Numbered from the stretch's first letter, positions 54,019 to 63,494 are shown. The stretch: DNA of 64,000 nucleotides from Gimesia fumaroli (GCF_007754425.1 NZ_CP037452.1:2455164-2519163); one strand, 5' to 3'. Translations and numbers: made by a program. Notes: generated from the letters alone by a model not told the origin.

Positions 54019-54384
54019 ATGCCATTCATCGATATTCATGCGGTCGAACCATTGGAAGTTCTACCTGGCTGTAAAATGCGCACGCCTTACGGCGAGAATC
54101 TGATGTTATCTTATCTGGAAATGGACGAAGGAGCCATCGTTCCCATGCACTATCATCCGCACGAGCAGGGGGGCATGCTGCTCAAAGGCAAGCTGGAACT
54201 GACCATGGGGGATGAGGTGCGAGTAGTAGAAGCGGGCGCGATGTTTATTATTCCTCCCAACACACCCCATCAGGCGATCGCCGTCGACGGACCGGCCGTG
54301 GTCCTGGATGTATTCAGCCCCGTCCGTGAAGACTACGCGGAACTGTATAACAAATACATTCCGACGACTGATGCGGAATCGTAA
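54019..54384 (+). CDS. Cupin domain protein
   Basis: The start is set at ATG 54019, with AAGGGA upstream, giving 121 residues; an in-frame GTG at 53980 is less likely. The single cupin barrel has motif 1 (VPMHYHPHEQGGMLLKGKLE, with His, His and Glu) and motif 2 (IIPPNTPHQAIAVDGPAVVL). It binds one metal ion. Such small cupins are often dioxygenases, isomerases or sensor proteins. No specific substrate can be given. Confidence 0.85.
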   Translation: MPFIDIHAVEPLEVLPGCKMRTPYGENLMLSYLEMDEGAIVPMHYHPHEQGGMLLKGKLELTMGDEVRVVEAGAMFIIPPNTPHQAIAVDGPAVVLDVFSPVREDYAELYNKYIPTTDAES

Positions 54385-54401
54385 TCAGGCTGGGAAAACG
54401 C

Positions 54402-54854
54402 TTATTGCTGCTGTTGTTTTTGTTGTTGCTTGAATTCTTCAGCCCGACGCAGCAGTTCTTTATTTGAGAGTTCTTCGATCTGTGCTGCGATGAGCCATTG
54501 AATCCCGAAGGGATCTTTGACGGAACAGCTGCCTTCTCCATAAAACTGATCAGCTGGCTCGGTGACGCTGACTCCCCCTGCTGCAATTGCTTTCTGATAA
54601 GTCGCATCTACGTCGGAGACGTAAAGGTGAATGAAAGAGGTCGTCTTGCCCCATTCTTCACAGGCATCCGCCAGTTCGATCATCGAATCTCCGATTTTCA
54701 AGCAGGCATGGCCGATGATATCTCCATGATATGAGATGATTTCAGGTGTCGCATCAAATACGGTCTTCAGAAATTCAATCATTTCAGCGGCTCCTTCGAC
54801 CAGCAAATAAGGAGTGACCGTGTGATAACCTTTCGGAATATGGTGTAGGGACAT
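54402..54854 (-). CDS. VOC family protein (glyoxalase/PhnB-like)
   Basis: The start is set at 54854 (MSLHHIPKGYHTVTPYLLVE), where PhnB-like proteins usually begin; a reading 22 residues longer exists. The 150-residue protein has GHACLKIGDSMIELADACEE and FIHLYVSDVDATYQKAIAAG, then VKDPFGIQWLIA, the vicinal-oxygen-chelate fold. It ends in a Lys/Gln tail, KQQQKQQQQ, outside the fold. The substrate is unknown. It is convergent with the cupin gene, 17 bp apart. Confidence 0.83.
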   Translation of the reverse strand: MSLHHIPKGYHTVTPYLLVEGAAEMIEFLKTVFDATPEIISYHGDIIGHACLKIGDSMIELADACEEWGKTTSFIHLYVSDVDATYQKAIAAGGVSVTEPADQFYGEGSCSVKDPFGIQWLIAAQIEELSNKELLRRAEEFKQQQKQQQQ

Positions 54855-55019
54855 GGGGGAGTTCTTTCGTTGTAAGAGACCATCCTTAAGAATATGGTGA
54901 TTGAGGCCAGTGGTTAGCAATTGTACAATGGGTTATCTCAGATTTGAACGACATCTAAAAAAAATATTCTCACAGCCAGGCAACTAAGTCTGGACTACAC
55001 ATTCAGAAGGAATCGTCTG

Positions 55020-56831
55020 ATGAGATTCGCGCTCAGTGCTTTTATTCTGTTTTCATGGATCAATCTGGTTTATGCCGTCGAACAGCCTAACGTGATCTTA
55101 ATCATGAGTGATGACCAGGGTTACGGCGAATTGTCTCGGCACGGTAATCCGATTCTGAAAACGCCGAACCTGGATCAACTGGCAGCGCAAAGCATTCGAC
55201 TGACCGACTTTCATGTCGCGCCCATGTGTACGCCGACGCGGGGACAATTGATGACGGGCCTGGATTCGTTTCGCAATGGCGCGATGAACGTCAGCAGTGG
55301 TCGAACCTTGCTAAGGCCTGAATTAAAGACGATGGCAGATCTGTTTCAGTCGGGCGGCTATCGCACCGGGATTTTCGGGAAATGGCATCTGGGCGATAAT
55401 TATCCATTTCGGCCCGAAGACCGTGGTTTCGAAGAGACGCTCTGGTTTCCTTCTTCGCACATCAATGCGGTTCCCGATTTTTGGAACAACGATTATTTCG
55501 AGGATACCTACACGCACAACGGACAGCGGGAAAAATGTCAGGGCTATTGCACCGATGTCTTTTTTCGCGAAACCAAAAAGTGGATTCAGTCACAGAAACA
55601 GGGAAAGCCTTTCTTTGCCTATCTCCCTTTGAACGCACCGCATGGCCCGCACTTTGTGCCGAATCAGTATCGTGGACCCATAGAAGAGGCGATGCGAAAA
55701 AATGAGAACGTGGTGCAGCACTTGAAGCCGGCTCGTCGCAAATCGCTGATCAGTTATCTGGCGATGTGTGCTAACATTGATGAAAACATCGGCAAGCTCG
55801 ACCAGTTCCTCAAAGAGTCGGGGCTGGAACAAAATACGATCGTCATATTCCTGACTGATAACGGAAGTACGATGGGCCCCGATTATTTCAATGCGGGAAT
55901 GCGGGGCAGGAAGGTCACGCTCTGGGAAGGCGGACATCGCGTGCCCTGTTTTATTCGCTGGCCAGAAGGAAAACTTGGCCCAGCCCGTGATCTCGATGAT
56001 TTAACCCACGTGCAGGATTTATTGCCGACACTGACAGAACTCTGTCGTTTACCGCAGTCAAATCTCGATCTGGACGGCATTAGTCTGGTGCCCCGAATTC
56101 GTGGTCAGGTGGAAGCACTGCCTGAGCGGATGCTGGTGGTGAATTACAGTCGCATGCCGATTCCTGGTAACAAAAAGAACATGTATCTGTCAGTCCCACG
56201 GAAAGAGGGGGCCGCGGTACTCTGGAAGCATTGGCGCTGGCTCGAAAATCGGGAACTGTATAATCTCAAGCAGGATCCTTTGCAGCAGAAAAACGTGGCG
56301 GAAGCACATCCCGATATCGTCAAAAAAATGCAGAGTCATTTGAATCAGTGGTGGGACGGAGTGAAAGAGGCTGCCTCTGTTCCGCAACGGGTGGTGATTG
56401 GTCATGCATCGGAAAACCCGGCGATGTTGACTGCCTGTGAATGGCTGGATGTTTTTGTCGATCAGCAGGGACAGGTCCGCCGCGGTGTAAGGAAGAACGG
56501 AACCTGGTATCTGAATGTGGATCAGCCGGGGACGTATGAACTGGAACTGCGTCGTTGGCCGCGCGAAAGTGGCTTGAAGTTGAATGAAGGGACGCCGGCA
56601 CTCAAAGTCACCGATGGGCAGTTCAGAAAAGGCGTTGCACTGCCGATTGCGAAAGCCAAAATTCAGATCGGTACATTTGAAGCAGTCGGCCATCCGGGTG
56701 CGAGTGGCCAGGCGATAACATTTGCCAATGTTCCATTAGAAAGTGGTCCAGTGAAATTGAAGACCAATATGCTAAATGAACAAGGTCAGGAGATCTGCGG
56801 CGCGTATTATGTCTATGTGAAGCGGAAGTGA
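55020..56831 (+). CDS. Exported arylsulfatase-type sulfatase
   Basis: This 603-residue protein has a signal peptide (FALSAFILFSWINLVYA). The sulfatase domain has metal Asp residues in LIMSDDQGYGE (about D31-D32) and the formylglycine motif CTPTR (C70). FGKWHLG, APHGPHFVP and FLTDNGSTMGPDYF follow. Formylglycine-generating enzyme would convert C70. Planctomycetes carry many such enzymes to strip sulfate from marine polysaccharides. The C-terminal 120 residues (after about 480) are an extra domain with beta-rich sequence. No polysaccharide lyase or glycosidase gene is adjacent. It converges with the MerR-type gene, 4 bp apart. Confidence 0.92.
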   Translation: MRFALSAFILFSWINLVYAVEQPNVILIMSDDQGYGELSRHGNPILKTPNLDQLAAQSIRLTDFHVAPMCTPTRGQLMTGLDSFRNGAMNVSSGRTLLRPELKTMADLFQSGGYRTGIFGKWHLGDNYPFRPEDRGFEETLWFPSSHINAVPDFWNNDYFEDTYTHNGQREKCQGYCTDVFFRETKKWIQSQKQGKPFFAYLPLNAPHGPHFVPNQYRGPIEEAMRKNENVVQHLKPARRKSLISYLAMCANIDENIGKLDQFLKESGLEQNTIVIFLTDNGSTMGPDYFNAGMRGRKVTLWEGGHRVPCFIRWPEGKLGPARDLDDLTHVQDLLPTLTELCRLPQSNLDLDGISLVPRIRGQVEALPERMLVVNYSRMPIPGNKKNMYLSVPRKEGAAVLWKHWRWLENRELYNLKQDPLQQKNVAEAHPDIVKKMQSHLNQWWDGVKEAASVPQRVVIGHASENPAMLTACEWLDVFVDQQGQVRRGVRKNGTWYLNVDQPGTYELELRRWPRESGLKLNEGTPALKVTDGQFRKGVALPIAKAKIQIGTFEAVGHPGASGQAITFANVPLESGPVKLKTNMLNEQGQEICGAYYVYVKRK

Positions 56832-56835
56832 TCAA

Positions 56836-57717
56836 CTAAGTCGCCGATTGTTTTCCTGTGGCACTCAGTAGTGTTTGTGCGAATGCTTCCAGATGCCGGA
56901 TGTTATCGCAGAAGGCAGCATACTGGATCTCTTGCCGAATCGATTCGTGCAGCGCGCGTCCGCCGACAACGAAGGCGACGTCCAATCCGAATTCGTCATA
57001 GAGTTCAGAATAAGCTCGAATGAATTCTGTTTCATCGGGGACATAACTGACGCTGAGCCAGAATAATTTGGGGCGGTGTTGTTTAATCGCCGCGGCCAAT
57101 GTTGTGAAAGGCAGGTTCGCCCCCAGTGAGACGGCGTTCCATTTGATATCACGCAGCACCAGTTCGACCATCGTTGTAGCCATAGTGTATTGATCTCCTT
57201 CAGCAGCTCCACCGATTGCCAGTGGTGCCTCAGCAGGAGGAGAGGGGATCAGGGTGCGTAATTCATGCAGGACGCGCAAGGCCAGTTCGCACCCGCGGCG
57301 TTCCTGGTAAACCTCGGCATCGCCACACTGCCACCGATTGCCAATCGTGGCAAACGCCTTCGCAAAGACCAGGTCGCAAATTGAACTGATGCTGTGCTCG
57401 GCCAGATACAGGTCCAATACAATTTGACGGCATTGTTCTTCATCACCCAGCAGGAGGGCTTCCGTGATCTGGTTAGCCGCCCGGTCGATAACGCGAATCG
57501 TCTGGCCGGTTGTCGCCGGGAGCCCCAGGACTTCAGGGCGTACGAGTTCATATTTACTTGATCTGAGGAACTCAATGAGCTCAGAGAGCGCGATGCGTCG
57601 ATGTCCCCCGGCCGTGTATTGCGTGGGGATAATCCCTTTATCGCACCAGCGTTTAACGGAGGACTCACTCGCTTGGATCGCTCGGGCAACTTGTTTGGGG
57701 GTTAGAAACTCGTTCAT
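56836..57717 (-). CDS. MerR-type regulator with B12-binding-like domain (CarH/LitR-like)
   Basis: This 293-residue protein has an N-terminal MerR/excisionase-type helix-turn-helix (LTPKQVARAIQASESSVKRW, residues 5-50, with GGHRRI). A helical B12-cap-like domain (about 75-155) and a Rossmann-like B12-binding fold (165-290) follow. In Thermus CarH, B12 is held by W131, E141, H142 and H177. Here W129 and E139 are kept, but the equivalent of H142 is Arg (R140) and that of H177 is Tyr (GDQYTM, Y177). So it may not bind B12 in the usual way. It is divergent from a sigma factor gene, and the shared promoter region has repeated TGAACGWTTT sites. It probably controls the lipid-modification genes. Confidence 0.85.
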   Translation of the reverse strand: MNEFLTPKQVARAIQASESSVKRWCDKGIIPTQYTAGGHRRIALSELIEFLRSSKYELVRPEVLGLPATTGQTIRVIDRAANQITEALLLGDEEQCRQIVLDLYLAEHSISSICDLVFAKAFATIGNRWQCGDAEVYQERRGCELALRVLHELRTLIPSPPAEAPLAIGGAAEGDQYTMATTMVELVLRDIKWNAVSLGANLPFTTLAAAIKQHRPKLFWLSVSYVPDETEFIRAYSELYDEFGLDVAFVVGGRALHESIRQEIQYAAFCDNIRHLEAFAQTLLSATGKQSAT

Positions 57718-57731
57718 GATATGTTCTTTTC

Positions 57732-57741
57732 TGAACGATTT
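57732..57741 (+). promoter_or_regulatory. TGAACGATTT site 1 (possible operator)
   Basis: TGAACGATTT lies 15 bp from the regulator start codon on its 5' side. It is also part of an inverted repeat, AACGA-5-TCGTT (57734-57748). Copies recur at 57865 and 57874. This suggests autoregulation. Confidence 0.5.
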
Positions 57742-57864
57742 GGTCGTTAAATGGCAATAGGTTCACTTTTACATACTAAGATTCTAGCTTCATAAATAGG
57801 ATATGACAAGTTCTTGTTTTATAAGTCACTCTGCTGTCTTAAGATATAACTAGTTATTTTAAAA

Positions 57865-57884
57865 TGAACGTTTTGAACGATTTT
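57865..57884 (+). promoter_or_regulatory. TGAACGWTTT sites 2 and 3 in tandem (possible operator)
   Basis: TGAACGTTTT (57865-57874) and TGAACGATTTT (57874-57884) form a direct repeat with 9-bp phasing. They end 4 bp before the -35 element of the sigma-factor promoter. CarH in Thermus also binds direct repeats. This fits binding of the MerR-type regulator next to RNA polymerase. Confidence 0.55.
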
Positions 57885-57888
57885 AGGG

Positions 57889-57917
57889 TTGTCTCGATAG
57901 TGGAGGAGTGGTATAAA
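57889..57917 (+). promoter_or_regulatory. Promoter of the sigma-factor/lipid operon
   Basis: TTGTCT (57889-57894) and TATAAA (57912-57917) are separated by exactly 17 nt, a good housekeeping-type promoter. Transcription would start about 40 bp upstream of the sigma gene ATG. The tandem TGAACGWTTT sites sit immediately upstream. Confidence 0.6.
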
Positions 57918-57964
57918 TAAGACAGTGCGTTTCAAATCATTTTCTGTTTTATGGGTGATGAGTA

Positions 57965-58912
57965 ATGATAGCATGTTCATCTTTGCTTGAGGCACGGCAA
58001 GAAAAAGCGACCAGACGTCGAGCCGAGCGGTTATTACAAACTGAGATCGATTTCATTTCGAACCCTGCATTCAAGACATTGGACGTTGAGGGTGAATTTG
58101 AGATTTTCAGTGAATGCAATGCTGCATCCTGGGAGGGTAACAACAACTCCCCATCGTTGAAGAATCCACGTCAGTTGCCAGCTCATCTGGCACGGCTGTG
58201 TGAAGGGGATGTGCTGGCCGCTGATGAGGAACAAGCGCTGTTCCGTCGCATGAATTTTCTCAAGTACAAAGCAAATGTCCTACGGTCTCAATTAAATCCG
58301 GAGACGTGCAGCGATCAGGAACTGGATACGATTGAGTTGTTTTTAGACGAAGCATTGCGAGCTCGGAATCAGATCTTTCGCAGCAATATGCGACTGGTTG
58401 TTTCGATCATCAAAAAGTGCGTCACACCTCATGTCACTTTTGATGATCTGCTGAGCGATGGTATCTGGACCTTGATGAAAGCGGTTGACAAATTCGATTA
58501 TGACAGAGGCTTTCGATTCAGTACCTATGCGTATCGCGCGATTACAAACTATGCCTATCGCAAAATTGCCGATCAGAGAAAAGAACGCTCACGATACCTG
58601 CAGGCCAAGCAAGAGCAGCCATTAGAAGAAGTCAGCGAGGAAAAGCGGCCTGAGATGGATGAGCAGACCTGGTTGGAATTGTCTGAGTTACTCGACCAGA
58701 AGATCGAAAATCTGGATCAGCGCGAGCAACTGATTGTCCGCGCCCGTTATGCACTGGGAAGGAGCTCCAAAGTGCAGACATTTCAGAAGCTGGCCGATCA
58801 GTTGGGAGTTTCTAAGGAACGCGTTCGGCAGTTAGAACAGCGGGCCGTGGCAAAGTTACGAGCGATGTCTGAGGAAACAAGACTGGATCAGATCCATGAA
58901 CTGGTTGGTTGA
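57965..58912 (+). CDS. Sigma-70 family RNA polymerase sigma factor (non-ECF)
   Basis: This 315-residue protein has a region 1.2-like segment (LARLCEGDVLAADEEQALFR) and region 2 (NMRLVVSIIKKCVTPHVTFD, with DLLSDGIWTLMKAVDKFDY and GFRFSTYAYRAI). Region 4 has a clear helix-turn-helix (TFQKLADQLGVSKERVRQLE, ending QRAVAKLRAM). Region 3 is shortened to an acidic linker (EEVSEEKRPEMDEQ). This resembles group 3/4 planctomycete sigma factors. It is divergent from the MerR-type regulator and precedes the lipid-modification genes by 41 bp. No anti-sigma gene is seen. Confidence 0.9.
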   Translation: MIACSSLLEARQEKATRRRAERLLQTEIDFISNPAFKTLDVEGEFEIFSECNAASWEGNNNSPSLKNPRQLPAHLARLCEGDVLAADEEQALFRRMNFLKYKANVLRSQLNPETCSDQELDTIELFLDEALRARNQIFRSNMRLVVSIIKKCVTPHVTFDDLLSDGIWTLMKAVDKFDYDRGFRFSTYAYRAITNYAYRKIADQRKERSRYLQAKQEQPLEEVSEEKRPEMDEQTWLELSELLDQKIENLDQREQLIVRARYALGRSSKVQTFQKLADQLGVSKERVRQLEQRAVAKLRAMSEETRLDQIHELVG

Positions 58913-58953
58913 ATTCCACTCAGAAACGGTGATCAAGGGAGACGAAATCTTTG

Positions 58954-59364
58954 ATGAATCAACAGACTGAGCTGGAAGTGTTTTTCGATGGTGCCTGCCC
59001 TTTGTGCCGGAAGGAAATCAACATGATTCGTCGTCTGGATCGTCGGCATCGAATTTTATTCACTGATATTGCGGAACCAGAATTCGATATCGAGATCTAC
59101 GGCAAAACCATGAATCAACTGATGGAGGGAATCCATGCACGTCTGCCAGATGGAACCTGGGTGACTGGCGTTGAAGTCTTTCGCCGGTTATATTCCGCCA
59201 TTGGTTTCGGCTGGCTGGTTGTGCCGACGCGGTTGCCTGGTGTATCCCATTTTCTGGATCTGGCTTATCACGTCTTCGCGAAAAACAGACTGAAACTGAC
59301 CGGCCGTTGTCAGAACACTGCTGCTTGTGAGATTCCTGATCAAATTAAAGAGGCGCGGTCATGA
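58954..59364 (+). CDS. DCC family thiol-disulfide oxidoreductase-like protein (DUF393)
   Basis: ATG 58954, with AAGGGAGA upstream, is preferred over TTG at 58951. The 136-residue protein has [20 protein letters not shown], the DCC motif with a thioredoxin-like CPLC pair (C15, C18). Its function is probably redox exchange, but no substrate is known. It overlaps the next gene by 4 bp and opens the lipid-modification run. Confidence 0.85.
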   Translation: MNQQTELEVFFDGACPLCRKEINMIRRLDRRHRILFTDIAEPEFDIEIYGKTMNQLMEGIHARLPDGTWVTGVEVFRRLYSAIGFGWLVVPTRLPGVSHFLDLAYHVFAKNRLKLTGRCQNTAACEIPDQIKEARS

Positions 59365-60695
59365 AAATAGCCATCATCGGGGGCGGTATCTCGGGTTTGA
59401 CTGCCGCTTACTGTCTGCATCAGCAACACGAGATCACATTATTCGAAGCCAATGAGTATATTGGCGGGCATACAAATACGATTGATGTTGATCTGGCCGG
59501 TGAACAACATGCCGTCGATACCGGATTTATTGTCTTTAATTACCATACATATCCGAATTTCACGCGGATTCTGAATGAACTCGGCGTGGCATCACAGCCG
59601 ACTGCGATGAGCTTCAGTATGAAGTGTGATCGGACGGGCCTGGAATATCGCGGTGCTGATCTAAATGGATTCTTCGCCCAGCGACGCAATCTGATCAGCC
59701 CCCGATTCTATCGGCTGCTGCGAGATATTCTGCGGTTCAACCGCGAGTCGCTGGAGATCTTACAGTCAAACGATGAAAAACAGACGGTGGGTGACTATCT
59801 GGCGCGATATCATTACTCGCAGTCCTTCATAGACCAGTATTTCTTGCCGATGGGATCGGCGATCTGGTCTTGCCCGCTGGGAACGTTTGAGCAATTTCCG
59901 ATTCGCTTCATTGTTGAGTTTTATCAGAATCATGGCATTCTGGCGATTCGGGACCGGCCTGAGTGGAGAGTGATTTGTGGTGGTTCGAATACCTACGTCA
60001 AAGCGATCACTGCCGGCTTCAGTGAGTCAATTCGGGTCGAAACCCCGATTACCTCAGTCATACGACATACCGATTATGTTGAGGTCACGCCTGTTAATGG
60101 TGTGACAGAGCGATTTGATCATGTGATTTTTGCCTGCCACAGCGATCAGGCACTCCAAATTCTCGGGACGGAAGCAAATGCGGTCGAGCGCGAATTACTT
60201 GCGAAATTTCCTTATGAATCGAATGTGGCCCAGTTACATACGGATACCACGGTGCTTCCGCAAAGCAGACGTGCCTGGGCCTGTTGGAATTATTTCATGC
60301 CCCGTGGTACTAATCAAAAGGCAACCGTCACGTACAACATGAATCATCTGCAGAGTCTGCGATCAAAAAATACTTTTTGCGTGACACTGAATGGTGAGGA
60401 TCGTGTTGATCCCGACAAAGTGATTCGCAGCATCAATTATGCACATCCGATTTTTATGACCAGTCGTGCCGCCGCACAAAGGCGACACTCAGAAGTGATC
60501 AATCAACGGCGGACTTCATTTTGCGGTGCGTATTGGGGAAATGGCTTTCATGAAGATGGCGTGAGTAGTGCGTTGGCTGTTTGTAAAGAATTAGGGGGAA
60601 CGAATCAAACATGGAAAGTGGGATCTACGAAGGTTGGGTCAGACACAGACGATTCACACCCGTTGAGCATCGCTTCCTCAACCGAATCTTCCTGA
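59361..60695 (+). CDS. FAD-dependent amine oxidase-like oxidoreductase
   Basis: This 444-residue flavoprotein opens with the FAD-binding [20 protein letters not shown], then [20 protein letters not shown] typical member of this group, it acts in lipid desaturation-like steps in CFA/DUF1365 clusters, where relatives take part in furan fatty acid synthesis. [15 protein letters not shown] lies in the substrate region. Its last 85 bp are shared with DUF1365 in another frame. The specific reaction is unknown. Confidence 0.85.
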   Translation: MKIAIIGGGISGLTAAYCLHQQHEITLFEANEYIGGHTNTIDVDLAGEQHAVDTGFIVFNYHTYPNFTRILNELGVASQPTAMSFSMKCDRTGLEYRGADLNGFFAQRRNLISPRFYRLLRDILRFNRESLEILQSNDEKQTVGDYLARYHYSQSFIDQYFLPMGSAIWSCPLGTFEQFPIRFIVEFYQNHGILAIRDRPEWRVICGGSNTYVKAITAGFSESIRVETPITSVIRHTDYVEVTPVNGVTERFDHVIFACHSDQALQILGTEANAVERELLAKFPYESNVAQLHTDTTVLPQSRRAWACWNYFMPRGTNQKATVTYNMNHLQSLRSKNTFCVTLNGEDRVDPDKVIRSINYAHPIFMTSRAAAQRRHSEVINQRRTSFCGAYWGNGFHEDGVSSALAVCKELGGTNQTWKVGSTKVGSDTDDSHPLSIASSTESS

Positions 60696-61393
60696 TGTAT
60701 CTGGATCTGGACGAGCTGGAGCGCCTGTTTGCGAGACGCTGGTGCTGGTCTACTCGCCGGATTGCGCTGGCCCAATTTCGACGTCGAGATCATCTGGGAG
60801 ATCCCCAGAAAACGTTAGCGGAATCAGTGAGAGACCTGGTCGAAGAACAGGGTTTTCCCCGCCCAAACGGGGCAATTCGGTTGCTGACTCATTTACGGTA
60901 TTTCGGCTTCATGATGAATCCGGTTTCATTTTATTTTTGTTTCGATCAAACCAATGAGCGTGTCGAAACGATCGTGGCTGAAGTCAATAACACGCCCTGG
61001 GGTGAGCAACACTGTTATGTGATTGGAAGAGATCAGTTCAAAGGAGAGGGAGAAAAATCTTCGACGGAAAAGGAGTTTCACGTTTCGCCTTTCATGCCGA
61101 TGGAGATGGAATATTTCTGGCGGTTTTCTGAACCCGGTCAGGCGTTGACCATCAATATTGAGAATCAACGACAGTCAGAAAAAGTTCTGAGTGTGACCAT
61201 GCAACTGAAACGACGCGAGATTTCAACCGCCAGTCTGATGCGATCGCTGATGCGTTATCCGCTGATGACTTGGTACGTTTTTGCTGCGATTTACTGGCAG
61301 GCACTGCGATTGTGGATCAAACGAGTTCCCTTTTATCCACATCCCGGCCTGATTGAATCTTCTGAGGAAAATACAAGTTCGAGGACACCATGA
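60611..61393 (+). CDS. DUF1365 family protein
   Basis: This 260-residue protein begins [20 protein letters not shown] with [13 protein letters not shown], the standard DUF1365 opening, so the 85-bp overlap with the preceding gene is real and not a start error. YFGFMMNPVSFYFCFDQ and EVNNTPWGEQHCYVI follow. The family is found next to CFA-type methyltransferases and an FAD amine oxidase, and its biochemical role is unknown. It overlaps the next gene by 4 bp. Confidence 0.9.
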   Translation: MESGIYEGWVRHRRFTPVEHRFLNRIFLMYLDLDELERLFARRWCWSTRRIALAQFRRRDHLGDPQKTLAESVRDLVEEQGFPRPNGAIRLLTHLRYFGFMMNPVSFYFCFDQTNERVETIVAEVNNTPWGEQHCYVIGRDQFKGEGEKSSTEKEFHVSPFMPMEMEYFWRFSEPGQALTINIENQRQSEKVLSVTMQLKRREISTASLMRSLMRYPLMTWYVFAAIYWQALRLWIKRVPFYPHPGLIESSEENTSSRTP

Positions 61394-62703
61394 TGGCACT
61401 TCAGAAACAGAGCGATTCGAAGAACAGAGAGCAAAAATTGTATCCCGGCCTGATTGACTCCGTCTGCCGCAAGTTGCTGTTTAAGCGATTGCAACGACTC
61501 ATACGGGGGCAGCTGATCTTGCATGACGGGCCTGAGCGATTCTGTTTTGGTGAAGCAGAGGCTGAATTAAGTGTTGAGGTGATCGTACAGCACCCGCGGT
61601 TTTATCGTCGTGCGGTGCTGGGAGGCGGCCTGGGAATCGCGCAGTCATTGATCGACGGAGACTGGGCCGCTGATGATTTGACCTCGCTGGTCAGGGTTTT
61701 TATTCGGAATCTGGAAGTCGCCGATCAATTTGAGCGTGGCTTTGCCTGGTTTCGTCAGAAGGCAGCCAGAGCCGGTCACTGGTTACGACGTAATACGCGT
61801 ATGGGGGCCGCCCGGAATATTCATGCGCATTATGATTTGGGGAACGATTTCTATCAGTTATTCCTTGATGAGACGATGTGTTATTCCAGCGGCGTGTTTG
61901 AAGAGGAATCCGCGACTATGCAGGATGCATCGCTGGCCAAGCTGGATCGGGCCTGCCGCAGTTTGAACCTTCAGCCAGAAGACCATTTACTCGAAATCGG
62001 TACGGGGTGGGGTGGCCTGGCAATTTATGCGGCAGAGCTTTATGGCTGCCGGGTCACGACAACAACGATTTCGCAAGAGCAATATCATCTGGCTATGGAA
62101 CGAGTGCATGCTGCCGGGCTTTCCGATCAGGTTACGGTTCTGCTTTCGGACTATCGCGATCTGGAAGGCGAGTATGACAAGCTGGTTTCGATCGAAATGA
62201 TTGAAGCCGTTGGTTCCGAGTATTTTGAAACGTATTTCGAAAAGTGCAGTCAGTTATTGCGCGACGATGGGATGATGTTTTTGCAGAGTATTGTGATCAA
62301 AGATCAGCGGTTCGAAGAGTACCTACGCAGTGTGGATTTCATTCGCCGCTATATTTTTCCCGGCGGTTGTCTGCCGTCCGTAGCGGCCATTCTGCAATCG
62401 ACGACTCGCGCGACCGACATGCGGCTGCTGCAGCTGGATGACATCGCACCGCATTATGCACAGACATTACGTTGCTGGCAGGAGCAGTTTCAAAATCAAC
62501 TGGATCGGGTGCGCGAACTGGGCTATTCCGAATCGTTCATTCGCATGTGGAACTATTATTTCAGCTACTGTGAAGCAGCGTTTGAGGAACGTCAATGCAA
62601 TACGGTTCAGATGTTGTTTGCGAAAGCGGGGTGTCGCTTCGATCCGGTCCAGCGGCAGACGGTTGAGCGATTTGTTTCTCAAGAACAGGGAGTCCTGGCG
62701 TGA
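61390..62703 (+). CDS. cfa: Cyclopropane-fatty-acyl-phospholipid synthase family methyltransferase
   Basis: This 437-residue protein has the CFA-synthase layout: an N-terminal lipid-binding part (GGGLGIAQSLIDGDWAADDL) and HAHYDLGNDFYQLFLDETMC with YSSGVF. The SAM motif LLEIGTGWGGLAIYAAELYG and SIEMIEAVG follow. CFA enzymes transfer a methyl or methylene group from SAM to unsaturated phospholipid acyl chains. It is coupled to DUF1365 and DUF1295 by ATGA/GTGA overlaps. A true cyclopropane or a methyl/furan product cannot be decided from sequence. Confidence 0.92.
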   Translation: MMALQKQSDSKNREQKLYPGLIDSVCRKLLFKRLQRLIRGQLILHDGPERFCFGEAEAELSVEVIVQHPRFYRRAVLGGGLGIAQSLIDGDWAADDLTSLVRVFIRNLEVADQFERGFAWFRQKAARAGHWLRRNTRMGAARNIHAHYDLGNDFYQLFLDETMCYSSGVFEEESATMQDASLAKLDRACRSLNLQPEDHLLEIGTGWGGLAIYAAELYGCRVTTTTISQEQYHLAMERVHAAGLSDQVTVLLSDYRDLEGEYDKLVSIEMIEAVGSEYFETYFEKCSQLLRDDGMMFLQSIVIKDQRFEEYLRSVDFIRRYIFPGGCLPSVAAILQSTTRATDMRLLQLDDIAPHYAQTLRCWQEQFQNQLDRVRELGYSESFIRMWNYYFSYCEAAFEERQCNTVQMLFAKAGCRFDPVQRQTVERFVSQEQGVLA

Positions 62704-63494
62704 ATCCCTGGTTTATGGTGGGCCTTGGTTGGATTTTCATTGCGCTAGTGATGGCTCTGCTCTGGCTGTTGCAGCGAAAGACCGGAGATGCCGGCATTGT
62801 CGATGTCGCCTGGGGCATGGGCGTGGGATTACTGACTCTGTTTTTTGTCTGGGGCAGTCATGAGGGGGATCTGGTACGACGGATTATGCTGGCGGTGCTG
62901 GCGATGGTCTGGGCACTACGGCTGAGCGGGTATATTTTATGGCGCGTGTGGACCATGCCGGAAGACGGTCGCTATCAGACCTTGAAAGAGAAATGGGGCA
63001 CCGCCGCACAGTCGAAACTATTCTGGTTTTATCAATTACAGGCCATCGGCAGTTTGCTGTTTGCGTTGCCGATACTGATCGCCGCACAGGGGACTGCTCC
63101 ACTGGGAGTGTTTGATTTTCTGGGGATTGGGATCTGGTTGACAGCGATCGTGGGGGAACTGATTGCCGACTGGCAACTCGCCCGGTTTCGAGCCCAAATA
63201 GAGAGCAAAGGGCAGGTTTGCCGCGAGGGGCTGTGGTACTACTCTCGGCATCCGAATTATTTTTTTGAGTGGTTGCACTGGTGGGCTTATGTTGGTCTGG
63301 CGATGGCTGCACCGTGGGGCTGGCTTACAATTTTGGGGCCATTGCTGATGTTGCATTTTATTCTGAATGTGACCGGGATTCCTCCCACAGAAGAACAGGC
63401 TTTGAAAAGTCGTGGTGATGCCTATCGAGAGTATCAGCGAACCACGAATGCATTTTTTCCCTGGCCTCCTGAAACGAAACAGGTGACAGTATGA
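62700..63494 (+). CDS. DUF1295 family membrane protein (steroid 5-alpha-reductase-like)
   Basis: This 264-residue protein starts with GTG overlapping the CFA stop. It has about 6-7 helices and the C-terminal methyltransferase/reductase-like signature GLWYYSRHPNYFFEWLHWWA and YREYQRTTNAFFPWPP. The fold is shared by steroid 5-alpha reductases and isoprenylcysteine methyltransferases. In this gene set it probably reduces or modifies the lipid product. The ATGA overlap with the next gene shows coupling. Confidence 0.9.
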   Translation: MNPWFMVGLGWIFIALVMALLWLLQRKTGDAGIVDVAWGMGVGLLTLFFVWGSHEGDLVRRIMLAVLAMVWALRLSGYILWRVWTMPEDGRYQTLKEKWGTAAQSKLFWFYQLQAIGSLLFALPILIAAQGTAPLGVFDFLGIGIWLTAIVGELIADWQLARFRAQIESKGQVCREGLWYYSRHPNYFFEWLHWWAYVGLAMAAPWGWLTILGPLLMLHFILNVTGIPPTEEQALKSRGDAYREYQRTTNAFFPWPPETKQVTV

